In this document: piece by piece, positions 7,001 to 14,470 of the stretch
How positions within the stretch are numbered: the stretch's first letter is position 1
Layout: the number at the start of each line of letters is the position of its first letter
Source: Litoribacillus peritrichatus
Lineage (GTDB): Bacteria > Pseudomonadota > Gammaproteobacteria > Pseudomonadales > Litoribrevibacteraceae
Length of the DNA stretch: 64,000 bases
NCBI RefSeq assembly: GCF_039537985.1
Contig: NZ_BAABBN010000007.1
Coordinates: forward strand, 310,001-374,000
Direction: 5' to 3'
The notes under the pieces: model-generated
Database searches by the model: none
What the model was told of the DNA's origin: nothing
What the model saw: the letters and a program-made list of their open reading frames with translations, nothing else
Program-made: the position numbers and the translations under genes

Positions 7001-8911
7001 ATGATCGAACCTAATATTCAGGATCAGGAGTTCATTCAAGCAATCTTTAATACGGTGATAGACCCTCTGGTGATTATTAATGATCAAGGGGTCGTTCTGG
7101 CCGCAAATGCAGCCACTGAGGCGGTCTTCGGCTGGTCAAAATATGAGCTGGTGGGCGCTTCGGTTCAAATGCTGATGCCAGAAGCGTTGGCGCGTCGGCA
7201 TCACTCGTTCATTCAGCAATACCTTAATTCAGGAACGGGTTCCGTGATTGGCCAGGGGCGGGAAGTGGAAGCGGTGACCAAAGATGGCCGCTTGATTCCT
7301 ATCCACTTGTCTATCGGTCATTGTGAAATCAGAGGCCGACATTTTTTTACCGGAGTCATTCGTGATTTAACCGAACAAAAACGTACTCAATCGTTGTTGG
7401 CTCAGCGTGAAAAAATTCTTGAAGGGGTTCTGAATGCGCCGGATGAAGTGATTGTGGTATTTGATGACTCCGGAAGTATTGTGTTGTCGAATGACGCAGC
7501 CGCTAAATCCTTAGGTTTTGCGGTGTCCGATATGGTGGGTAAATCTTTGGGGCAGCTCATGCAGGCGGATTTGGCCTCGACTCGAAATGATTTGATTCAG
7601 CAGGCGTTCAGAACCGGCAAGGCGCAACGTTTTATGGATACAAGAGACGGTTGCTACTATGAAAACCTGATCTCGCCGGTACTGAATGATGAAGGGGAGG
7701 TCGAACTTGTCACGGTTTTTGCCAGAGACATCACTTCTTTAAAAGCGTCGGAAGCGAAACTGGTTAAGGAAACCAAGCGGGCTGAAATGGCCAATCGCGC
7801 CAAAACTGAGTTTTTATCGAATATGAGTCATGAACTGCGGACGCCGCTAAATTCTGTGGTTGGCTTTGCTCATTTATTGAATGAAGATAACTCGTTAAAT
7901 GAAGATCAACAAGATTCAGTGTCCTATATCGCTCAGGCGGGAGAGCATCTCAAAAACCTGATTGAAGACATTCTGGATTTAGCCCGCATCGAAGCCGGTC
8001 GGTTGTCCATCACTTCCTCTGTTTTCGACTTTTCGGTTTTATTGCTGGAAGTGCTGGATATGTTTGGCCAAAGACTCGACAGCAATAACGTGCACTGCAA
8101 AACCTTACTGGCTCAGGAGACAGCCTGGGTGTGCGCAGACCGTACCCGGTTGAAACAGGTTTTGTTGAATTTTATGGATAATGCGATTAAATACAATCGG
8201 CCCAAAGGCTCCATTGAAATCATAACCAGAGTGGATGATCAGGGGATGCTTGAAGTGTCGTTCATTGATACGGGCGTGGGTATTTCAGAAGAAAACCTGA
8301 AGTCTTTGTTTCAGCCTTTTAATCGATTGGGCTATGAGTCGTCGGGCATTCCGGGGACGGGCATTGGCCTGGTGTTGTCTAAACGTTTGGTGGAAAGCAT
8401 GAAGGGCGTTGTACGCGTTTCCAGTGAGGAAGGAAAGGGCAGTTGTTTCAGTCTGACCTTACCGTTCGCCGAAGACAATGAACCGCATCGGCCACAACCT
8501 TCTGCTGAAATGCATACCGGCACCACTTCAATGACCGCCGATGCTTCATTGAAGCTGCTGTATATTGAAGACAGTGAAAGTAACATTGCTTTGATGGAAC
8601 GTTTTATTCATGATCATCTTGAATGGCAGTTTCATGTTTCGCGTTCAGGCCTGGACGCGCCTAAATTGGCTCAGAATCTTCAGCCGGATGTCATTTTATT
8701 GGACATTAACTTAGAGGACGTAAATGGCCTTGAAGTTGCGATCATGTTGAATCACTCGCCACTCACACAGCATATTCCGATCATCGCCGTGACGGCGGAT
8801 GCTTCCGAAGAAACCAGGCAAGCCTGTGAATACGCGGGGATTCACTTGGTTCATACCAAACCGGTAGATTTCATTTTGCTGGAAAAGGTCTTGAAGGCAT
8901 TATCGAGTTAA
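7001..8911 (+). CDS. Hybrid sensor histidine kinase (PAS-PAS-HisKA-HATPase-REC)
   Basis: ATG 7001 is preferred over the in-frame GTG at 6995, because AAAGGTGG lies just before it. The 636-residue protein has no membrane segment and should be soluble. Two PAS domains (about residues 10-130 and 140-255) come first; the first has the FixL-like segment GRLIPIHLSIG. The H-box FLSNMSHELRTPLN, N-box NFMDNAIKYN, G1 DTGVGIS and G2 GTGIGLVLSKRL make a complete kinase core. A C-terminal receiver follows, with LYIEDSESN, phospho-acceptor VILLDINLE, and TADA and KP near the end. The preceding gene encodes a receiver protein that is its likely partner. The signal could be redox or a ligand bound by PAS; no haem or flavin ligand can be assigned by eye. 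Confidence 0.92.
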   Translation: MIEPNIQDQEFIQAIFNTVIDPLVIINDQGVVLAANAATEAVFGWSKYELVGASVQMLMPEALARRHHSFIQQYLNSGTGSVIGQGREVEAVTKDGRLIPIHLSIGHCEIRGRHFFTGVIRDLTEQKRTQSLLAQREKILEGVLNAPDEVIVVFDDSGSIVLSNDAAAKSLGFAVSDMVGKSLGQLMQADLASTRNDLIQQAFRTGKAQRFMDTRDGCYYENLISPVLNDEGEVELVTVFARDITSLKASEAKLVKETKRAEMANRAKTEFLSNMSHELRTPLNSVVGFAHLLNEDNSLNEDQQDSVSYIAQAGEHLKNLIEDILDLARIEAGRLSITSSVFDFSVLLLEVLDMFGQRLDSNNVHCKTLLAQETAWVCADRTRLKQVLLNFMDNAIKYNRPKGSIEIITRVDDQGMLEVSFIDTGVGISEENLKSLFQPFNRLGYESSGIPGTGIGLVLSKRLVESMKGVVRVSSEEGKGSCFSLTLPFAEDNEPHRPQPSAEMHTGTTSMTADASLKLLYIEDSESNIALMERFIHDHLEWQFHVSRSGLDAPKLAQNLQPDVILLDINLEDVNGLEVAIMLNHSPLTQHIPIIAVTADASEETRQACEYAGIHLVHTKPVDFILLEKVLKALSS

Positions 8912-8937
8912 AAGGCTTAGTTGGATGGCCTTGGAAT

Positions 8938-8972
8938 GTTTAAAGAAAGCCAGTGCTGAGAAGGCGCTGGCT
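8938..8972 (-). terminator. Terminator of the cytochrome c gene
   Basis: AGCCAGTGC (8948-8956) and GCGCTGGCT (8964-8972) pair with one mismatch-type position. Read on the minus strand, the stem is followed by TTTCTTTAAA. It lies 15 bases past the cytochrome stop, and may also stop the kinase transcript from the other side. Confidence 0.6.
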
Positions 8973-8986
8973 GTCTAAAAGAGAAC

Positions 8987-9298
8987 TTACTTCAGACTGC
9001 TGAAATAAGCAGAAAGGTTTTTAATGTCTGTGTCTGAAAGTGGCATGGCCATGCCTTTCATGATGGCCGCTTGTGGGCTGGTGCGTTGCCCTGCCTTATA
9101 GGCCTTCAGTGCCGCTTCCAGATAACCTGCGTTTTGTCCCGCCAGATTTGGGTACGTTGGAATGGCCGCTATGCCATTTGCCCCGTGACATGCTGCACAC
9201 GTTGCGGCTTTCGCTTTGCCGGCTGCAATATCGGCTGCCTGAGCTGTAAATGATAAACCAGCCATCATGGCTGCTGCGATGATTGTTTTTACTTTCAT
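8987..9298 (-). CDS. Periplasmic class I cytochrome c (c4/c553-like)
   Basis: This 103-residue precursor has a Sec signal (MKVKTIIAAAMMAGLSFTAQA) and a mature domain of about 82 residues with a single haem motif CAACH. The distal Met ligand is probably in IMKGMAMPLSD, and the C-terminal helix is DIKNLSAYFSSLK. It should carry electrons in the periplasm, for example from the bc1 complex to terminal oxidases. Single-domain length separates it from the di-haem c4 proteins. The start at 9298 has a clear GAGGG site. It is monocistronic. Confidence 0.92.
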   Translation of the reverse strand: MKVKTIIAAAMMAGLSFTAQAADIAAGKAKAATCAACHGANGIAAIPTYPNLAGQNAGYLEAALKAYKAGQRTSPQAAIMKGMAMPLSDTDIKNLSAYFSSLK

Positions 9299-9785
9299 TT
9301 ATTATCCCTCATCAAGAGTCACTTATGTATTCCACGGTAAGTCATTTATCTTACTTGGTTATTTCTCACACGCCTAGAGACTAATTGTCGCACAAGGTGA
9401 GTTAGCATTGGTCTGTGCTATTAGAGAATAACGGGCATTTGAATCAGTGTAGTTAATGCGGAAATATTGTTCACTCTTTAGGCTAATAAGTTACTTTTAA
9501 AGCAGAAATTTTGGTTATGCACAGCTATTGTGGATAAGTTTGTGAGTAAGTTATTCGTAAGCACTTCAAACGCCCGTTTTATATGGCTCTATGAAAATAG
9601 ATTCAAAAATAGACGATTATAATTAATCGTTTAAAATCAGTGGCTTATTTTTTGTGGGGGAATGTGAGTGTTTTTTTGAATTTGGGTTCTACATGGAAGT
9701 GTCATGAGGTTTTATGTGTTAATAATGCATAAAACGCTTGACTTTCAAGAGGGAAATTAAGAGATCCATATGAGGGATTTTTAAG
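9299..9785. other. Long non-coding region with two DnaA-box-like sites
   Basis: About 490 AT-rich bases lie between the cytochrome gene and the terminator of the flavoprotein operon, with no convincing coding frame. Two matches to the DnaA box TTWTNCACA stand 5 bases apart in opposite orientation: TTATGCACA at 9515-9523 (plus) and TTATCCACA at 9529-9537 (minus). An inverted repeat TTTTATG (9710-9716) / CATAAAA (9728-9734) lies further on. The cytochrome promoter must be in the first part. Any replication-related role is conjecture. Confidence 0.4.
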
Positions 9786-9839
9786 AAAGATAAAACGAAA
9801 GAAGACCAACGCTCAGTTGTGTTTTCCTGAGCGTCGGTC
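9786..9839 (-). terminator. Rho-independent terminator of the peroxide-defence operon
   Basis: Positions 9804-9816 and 9827-9839 form a 13-position stem (GACC plus ACGCTCAG arms with one internal mismatch) and a 10-base loop. On the minus strand it is followed by a T-rich run (TTCTTTCGTTTTATCTTTC). It lies 24 bases past the flavoprotein stop codon. Confidence 0.8.
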
Positions 9840-9862
9840 AATGCCTGCCTAGGGCATTAAAT

Positions 9863-11287
9863 TTAAGCGGTTATTTTAGATGCGGTGTCCCTCAATGCAG
9901 TTCTTACCCCTTCTTCGATCACCGGATGATAGAAAGGCATCTCCAGCATCTGGTCAATCGTCATGGCTTGCTGATGTGCCCAAGCCAGTAAGTGAGCAAT
10001 GTTTTCAGCACTAGGCCCGATCATCTCAGCCCCTAACAATTGACCGGTCGCTTTCTCTGCGTAAATACGCAAGACTCCTTTGTTTTTTAACATCACCCGG
10101 CTTCGTCCCTGATTTTCAAAAGAGACATCGCCTGTTACCACATCTCCCGCCTTTATCTGTTCCGCCAGCTGTTGGTACGTGCTGCCAACCATCATGATTT
10201 GAGGGTCTGAAAACACCACACTGATAGGGCTGCGTCGCAACCCTGGTTTGATGTCCGGGTAGGCTCCGGCGTTGTCTCCTGCTATTTTTCCCTGATCGGC
10301 CGCCTCATGAAGCAATGGCAGCTGATTTGATACATCGCCGGCGATGAAAATATGCGACTGGCTGGTTTGCATCGTGCGTGGGTCAGCCACCGGAACACCA
10401 AACGCATCCAGATCGAGTGCTGCGTTTTCAATGGCCAGGTTGTCGGTGTTGGTTCGGCGACCTGTGGCTGCGACCAAGTAATTGACCAGGATGGTTTGTT
10501 CGTTGCCTTGTTTGTCAGTGAACTGTATTTCTACGCCGTCATCCACACGCTGGATTGAGGATACATTGGCTTTCGGATCAAGGTAAAACTCTTCGGCGAA
10601 CGTTTTTTCGGCGTATTCATGCACGACCGGGTCAGTAATCGGGCCTACTTTACCACCGGCTCCGAACATGTGGACTTCGACGCCAAGGCGTTTCATGGAT
10701 TGCCCCAGTTCCAGACCGATGACGCCTGGACCAAAGACCGCGACGGCCTTGGGGAGCGTATTCCAGCTGAATATGTCGTCGTTGACGACCAAGCGGTCTT
10801 TTGCTTGTTTGAAAAACTCAGGGATATTCGGACGAGAACCCGTAGCGATCACAATACGCTTAGCTTTTACGTCCAGCTGACCGCCTTCGTTCAGGTTAAT
10901 GCTTAGGGTGTGACTGTCTTTAAATTTCGCCCGTCCCTGAATTTTATCTTCAGCTGGGATGTTATCGACACCTTCTAAGACAAAGCCGACAAAACGGTCT
11001 CGCTCACTTTTGACCCGATCCATTACGGCTTCCGGGCTGATTTCAACCCCACCTTTTGAGTACACCCCGAATGGGTTGCTGTGTTCTATGGTGTGTGCGG
11101 CTTCAGCGGCAGCGATGAGAAGTTTGGATGGCATGCAACCTACTCGGGCACAGGTTGTGCCGTAAGCACCGCTCTCGACAGTGACTACGCTGTCCGTGGA
11201 CTGTTTGGCCGCCCGGTAAGCAGCCAAGCCGGCGGTACCTGAACCAATAACAACGACCTCTTTTTCTATGGTTCTGATCGGTTGCAT
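9863..11287 (-). CDS. FAD pyridine nucleotide-disulfide oxidoreductase (dihydrolipoyl dehydrogenase-like)
   Basis: This 474-residue class I flavin disulfide reductase has the FAD fold VVVIGSGTAGLAAYRAA and the redox-active pair in CARVGCMPSK. It also has an NAD(P)-binding fold VAVFGPGVIGLELGQS, the second FAD motif HIFIAGDV, and a dimerisation domain with the catalytic His in FYHPVIEEG. General shape is dihydrolipoyl dehydrogenase, but the active-site segment and the HPVIEEG tail differ from the E3 consensus. No 2-oxo acid dehydrogenase genes are near. The upstream gene is a peroxiredoxin-glutaredoxin hybrid, so its likely job is to keep glutathione, a related thiol, or the hybrid itself reduced using NAD(P)H. 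It has a clear GGAG site. Confidence 0.85.
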   Translation of the reverse strand: MQPIRTIEKEVVVIGSGTAGLAAYRAAKQSTDSVVTVESGAYGTTCARVGCMPSKLLIAAAEAAHTIEHSNPFGVYSKGGVEISPEAVMDRVKSERDRFVGFVLEGVDNIPAEDKIQGRAKFKDSHTLSINLNEGGQLDVKAKRIVIATGSRPNIPEFFKQAKDRLVVNDDIFSWNTLPKAVAVFGPGVIGLELGQSMKRLGVEVHMFGAGGKVGPITDPVVHEYAEKTFAEEFYLDPKANVSSIQRVDDGVEIQFTDKQGNEQTILVNYLVAATGRRTNTDNLAIENAALDLDAFGVPVADPRTMQTSQSHIFIAGDVSNQLPLLHEAADQGKIAGDNAGAYPDIKPGLRRSPISVVFSDPQIMMVGSTYQQLAEQIKAGDVVTGDVSFENQGRSRVMLKNKGVLRIYAEKATGQLLGAEMIGPSAENIAHLLAWAHQQAMTIDQMLEMPFYHPVIEEGVRTALRDTASKITA

Positions 11288-11332
11288 TACAAATACTCCA
11301 TAAATTAATTAACTGATTGTTTTGTGATGTTT

Positions 11333-11408
11333 CGGTCTGAAGGACTCGGTCTGAAGGACTCGGTCTGAAAGGCCCGGTCAGTGCGACTTAGCCCATTGGG
11401 CTAAGTCG
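11333..11408. repeat. 14-bp tandem repeat and perfect hairpin between two operon genes
   Basis: The 14-bp unit CGGTCTGAAGGACT occurs at 11333-11346 and 11347-11360, followed by a degenerate third copy from 11361. Next to it is a perfect 11-bp stem: CGACTTAGCCC (11384-11394) with GGGCTAAGTCG (11398-11408) around a 3-base loop. It lies between the stop of the peroxiredoxin-glutaredoxin gene and the start of the flavoprotein gene. There is no T run, so it is more likely an RNA-stabilising or processing element than a terminator. Confidence 0.6.
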
Positions 11409-11433
11409 TCTGCCAGTTCTCTCAGGCACGTTC

Positions 11434-12171
11434 TTACTGTTGAAGGTAAGCTTCCAGCGCTTCGCTGCCACCGATGTATTGGCCGCCGATGAAGATCTGT
11501 GGCGCAGTCTCTTTACCCGTCACGGCCCGGATACTGGTGATGGATGCATCGCGGCCTAAGACGATTTCTTCAAACTCCAAACCCTTGTCCGTTAGCTGTT
11601 GTTTTGCCTTAGCACAGTAAGCACAACCTGGCTTTGAGAAAACGGTAATTGATTCCGGCAATTTGGCTTCGCAATTGATGTAGTCCAACATAGTGTCTGC
11701 ATCTGACACTTCAAACGGGTCGCCTGGCTTGTTTGGTTCGATGAACATTTTATCGACCACGCCGTCCTTCACTAACATGCTGTATCTCCAGCTGCGTTTA
11801 CCAAAGCCCAGATCATTCTTATCCACTAACATGCCCATGCCTTCGGTAAACTCGCCGTTGCCATCTGGCAACATGGTGATGTTTTCTGCTTCCTGGCTGG
11901 CTGCCCATGCGTTCATCACAAAGGTGTCGTTCACCGAGATACAGACAATTTCATCCACTCCGTTTTGCTTAAATACTTTTGCCAACTCGTTGTAGCGAGG
12001 CAAGTGTGTGGATGAACACGTTGGTGTAAATGCGCCCGGTAAAGAAAATACTGCGACGGTTTTACCTTTGAACAAATCGTCGCTGGTCATTTGCTTCCAC
12101 TCATCGCCTTGGCGAACCGGGAACGTAACTTGTGGTACTTGCTGGCCTTCTTTGTTTATTAAGTTTGTCAT
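11434..12171 (-). CDS. Peroxiredoxin-glutaredoxin hybrid (glutathione-dependent peroxidase)
   Basis: Start chosen at ATG 12171, with CAGGAG 6 bases upstream; the in-frame GTG at 12189 lies upstream of that site. Of 245 residues, the first 165 or so are a Prx5-type peroxiredoxin with the peroxidatic Cys in GAFTPTCSSTHLP. The last 75 are a glutaredoxin with the active site CAYC in FSKPGCAYCAKAKQQL, TAPQIFI with the cis-proline, and GGSEAL for glutathione binding. Such fusions, known from Haemophilus and purple sulfur bacteria, reduce peroxides with glutathione without a separate glutaredoxin. The downstream flavin reductase probably regenerates the thiol pool. Confidence 0.93.
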   Translation of the reverse strand: MTNLINKEGQQVPQVTFPVRQGDEWKQMTSDDLFKGKTVAVFSLPGAFTPTCSSTHLPRYNELAKVFKQNGVDEIVCISVNDTFVMNAWAASQEAENITMLPDGNGEFTEGMGMLVDKNDLGFGKRSWRYSMLVKDGVVDKMFIEPNKPGDPFEVSDADTMLDYINCEAKLPESITVFSKPGCAYCAKAKQQLTDKGLEFEEIVLGRDASITSIRAVTGKETAPQIFIGGQYIGGSEALEAYLQQ

Positions 12172-12524
12172 TTTGAACTCCTGGTTCACTGTGTTGCATT
12201 AAGTTGTTTTGTTTCGATAAGGGCAGTATCTGGGATTTGTGGTATTAATTAAAATTAATTATAAAAATATATTTAATAGTTTTTTACTATTATTGTTTGA
12301 ATAGGAATAAGATGGCACGCTGAAGGCTTACATAAGGCGTGATCTTGCTTGAATAAAGTAACTGGATCATGAATCGACGCTTGCATGAACTAAAGGCAGC
12401 CAATAAAATGATAAACAGTAGTCGTGCTTCATTTTTTAAGTTTTTGATTTTATTGGATTTAGTGCGAAGTCAGTGATCCTGTTTATCAGCGGGTATTACA
12501 CCATCCATTCGACTCGTTACTCTC
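12172..12524. promoter_or_regulatory. Divergent intergenic region with an OxyR-like half site
   Basis: About 350 AT-rich bases separate the peroxidase gene from the DNA methyltransferase. ATAG at 12276-12279 and CTAT at 12287-12290 are 7 bases apart, which is the ATAG-N7-CTAT arrangement of one OxyR dimer site. A second, poorer ATAG follows at 12301. It stands about 105 bases upstream of the peroxidase start, where an activator could act. The region is AT-rich enough for a chance match. No other element is recognised. Confidence 0.3.
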
Positions 12525-13676
12525 ATGACAAACAACTCTATCGAGTTATTCTCTGGCGCAGGCGGTTTAGCAATAGGGCTTCATCAAGCCGGGTTCAATA
12601 CACTTGCAGCCATTGAAACTAATAAAGCGGCTTGCGATACGCTTCAAATTAATAATCTTCTGGGTAAAGATTGTCAGATCATCCAAAGTGACGTGCGCTC
12701 CATTGATTACTCTAATTACCTAAAAATTGATCTTGTGTCAGGAGGACCTCCTTGTCAGCCATTTTCATTGGGCGGAAAACATTCAGCCCATGAAGATGAC
12801 AGGGATATGTTTCCTGAAGCAGTCAGGGCCATTCGTGAACTACAGCCGAAAGCGTTTATTTTTGAAAATGTGAAAGGGTTGTTAAGAAAATCATTTACTG
12901 ATTACTTTGAGTACATTCTTCTGCAGCTTCAGTACCCAAGTGTTCAGAAAAAGGAGGGAGAGTCCTGGGAACAACATCGGTCACAGTTAGATCAGTACCA
13001 CATAGAACCGGACAAAAAAGGACTTAATTACAATGTTACTTTCAAGCTCTTGAACTCAGCCGATTATGGGGTTCCTCAAAAAAGAGAGCGGGTTTTCATT
13101 GTTGGCTTTAGAAATGATCTAAATATACATTGGACTTTTCCAGAAGCGACGCACTCTGAAGACGCGTTGTTATGGCATCAACTGGTCACTAAAGAATACT
13201 GGCAAGATCATGGATTACTTGTGCCCCAGCAATCCGTTAAAGAAGAAGCTAAAAAGAAATTTTTACTTAAAAAGTTTGGGATGTTTGCTCCTGTTCAAAA
13301 GCCTTGGGTAACTATCAGGGATGCTTTAAATGATTTGCCGCAACCATATATAGATGAAGACAATCAAAAATTCCACAATCATGTATTTAGAGGGGGAGCA
13401 AGAAGCTATCCGGGGCATACTGGAAGTCACATTGATTCACCCTCAAAAACGCTAAAAGCTGGGGTGCATGGCGTGCCTGGTGGTGAGAATATGATTCGGT
13501 ATGACGAATCTACATTTAGATACTTTACAGTCAGAGAAAGTGCCCGGATTCAGACGTTTCCTGATGAATACAAACTGACAGGTTCTTGGACTGAGGCGAT
13601 GCGCCAACTAGGCAACGCTGTTCCGGTCAAATTGGCAGAAATCATTGGCAGAAGTGTGTTAAAGGAAATTAAATAA
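12525..13676 (+). CDS. Type II DNA (cytosine-5) methyltransferase
   Basis: This 383-residue enzyme shows the ordered C5-methyltransferase motifs: I (IELFSGAGGLAIGLHQAGF), IV with the catalytic Cys (SGGPPCQPFSLGG), VI (FIFENVKGLL), VIII (YGVPQKRERVFIVGF), a variable region of about 130 residues as target recognition domain, then IX/X (RIQTFPDEY and RQLGNAVPVKLA). It transfers a methyl group from S-adenosylmethionine to cytosine C5. The convergent neighbour is an Eco29kI-like nuclease, so this is most likely the protective partner, probably for CCGCGG. The ATG at 12525 lacks a clear ribosome binding site. Base composition is more AT-rich than its flanks, consistent with lateral transfer. Confidence 0.93.
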   Translation: MTNNSIELFSGAGGLAIGLHQAGFNTLAAIETNKAACDTLQINNLLGKDCQIIQSDVRSIDYSNYLKIDLVSGGPPCQPFSLGGKHSAHEDDRDMFPEAVRAIRELQPKAFIFENVKGLLRKSFTDYFEYILLQLQYPSVQKKEGESWEQHRSQLDQYHIEPDKKGLNYNVTFKLLNSADYGVPQKRERVFIVGFRNDLNIHWTFPEATHSEDALLWHQLVTKEYWQDHGLLVPQQSVKEEAKKKFLLKKFGMFAPVQKPWVTIRDALNDLPQPYIDEDNQKFHNHVFRGGARSYPGHTGSHIDSPSKTLKAGVHGVPGGENMIRYDESTFRYFTVRESARIQTFPDEYKLTGSWTEAMRQLGNAVPVKLAEIIGRSVLKEIK

Positions 13677-13692
13677 TTTAATACATAGCTTT

Positions 13693-13726
13693 GAACCACT
13701 CACAAGAATGGCCTTGTAAGTGGTTC
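13693..13726. terminator. Hairpin between convergent restriction and modification genes
   Basis: GAACCACT plus ACAAG (13693-13706) pairs with CTTGT plus AGTGGTTC (13713-13726), a 14-position stem with one C/A mismatch and a 6-base loop. It sits in the middle of the 56-base gap between the two stops. T runs are weak on both sides, so termination is likely but not certain. Confidence 0.55.
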
Positions 13727-13732
13727 GTTGAA

Positions 13733-14275
13733 TTATCCTGTTAACTTATTTGCCCATGGCCTGCCCTGATGCAATATATCCCACTGAGATTTTGCCTGAT
13801 TATAACGGCCGCTACCGGGGTCATGGTTTCCAAAACCGTCAATGGTTGTATTCCATATGGGCCTGTACGAACTGATCAATGTTGATTCTATTACTGAAAT
13901 AATAGCAGCGTCTTCAGGTGGAATAATAATAAACCGACATTGAAAATCCTTTATATTTAAGTCATTTGCGTGCTCTATACTTCTGGCATGTTCAGATAAT
14001 CTGGACTTCAGCTTTGGTTCGTTTTTTCTGGAAATGGCGCCGGTTCGCCAACCTGTAGGAACTGCTTTTCCTACATAAATGGGCTTTATACCTCTTGATA
14101 TACTTTTGTACTTAGGGTGGTCTCCCGTGTAATACAGTGCGTAAACGCCAGATCCATAAAAAGTCGCTGGTATAGGAAATGAGTGTTTTGGGGTATTTTC
14201 CAGAAATTGAATTGCATTTTTTGAAAGTTGAATTAGAACATTTGACCTGTAAACCTGTCTTGTTACATCTACCAC
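13733..14275 (-). CDS. GIY-YIG restriction endonuclease, Eco29kI family
   Basis: This 180-residue nuclease starts at GTG 14275 behind AAGGAG. The GIY-YIG fold is shown by GVYALYY (Tyr45), IYVGKA (Tyr67), Arg92 and His96 in RLSEH, Glu130 in VIESTL and Asn142 in RPIWN. The spacings Arg-His 4, Arg-Glu 38 and Glu-Asn 12 equal those I recall for the catalytic residues of Eco29kI, which cuts CCGCGG. It is somewhat shorter than Eco29kI (about 214 residues). It lies convergent to the methyltransferase, unlike the tandem layout I recall for Eco29kI. AT-rich composition again suggests acquisition. No controller (C) protein gene is seen. Confidence 0.87.
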   Translation of the reverse strand: MVDVTRQVYRSNVLIQLSKNAIQFLENTPKHSFPIPATFYGSGVYALYYTGDHPKYKSISRGIKPIYVGKAVPTGWRTGAISRKNEPKLKSRLSEHARSIEHANDLNIKDFQCRFIIIPPEDAAIISVIESTLISSYRPIWNTTIDGFGNHDPGSGRYNQAKSQWDILHQGRPWANKLTG

Positions 14276-14411
14276 TTATCTTCTCCTTTTGATTTCCTTG
14301 TGGAAAGCGGATGTTATTTCACTGCATTTTTATTGGACAGTCGGTGATCCGGAAAATATGAAGCCAGTCAGATAGGGATGATGGATTTATGAATCAGATC
14401 ACGTTGATCAG

Positions 14412-14441
14412 ACATAAAAAATCCCCGCCGGAGCGAGGATT
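14412..14441 (-). terminator. Terminator of the RND efflux operon
   Basis: Read on the minus strand, AATCC and CG arms (14441-14437 with 14424-14420, inner CG pairs) form an interrupted hairpin followed by TTTTTTATG. It lies 30 bases after the pump stop codon. Confidence 0.65.
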
Positions 14442-14470
14442 AAGTATCTGCCTGAAAGGTAGGAGAAGTA

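Noticed and set aside
9515..9537. Chromosomal origin of replication
   Set aside because: Only two DnaA boxes, no dnaA, dnaN, gidA or mnmE genes near and no clear DNA-unwinding element pattern.
10619..10906. Antisense open frame of 95 codons within the flavoprotein gene
   Set aside because: It is opposite well-conserved FAD/NAD motifs, with no start signals; a shadow of the real gene.
9863..11287. Naming the flavoprotein as the E3 subunit of a 2-oxo acid dehydrogenase
   Set aside because: No E1 or E2 genes nearby, deviating active-site and C-terminal motifs, and coupling with a peroxidase gene.
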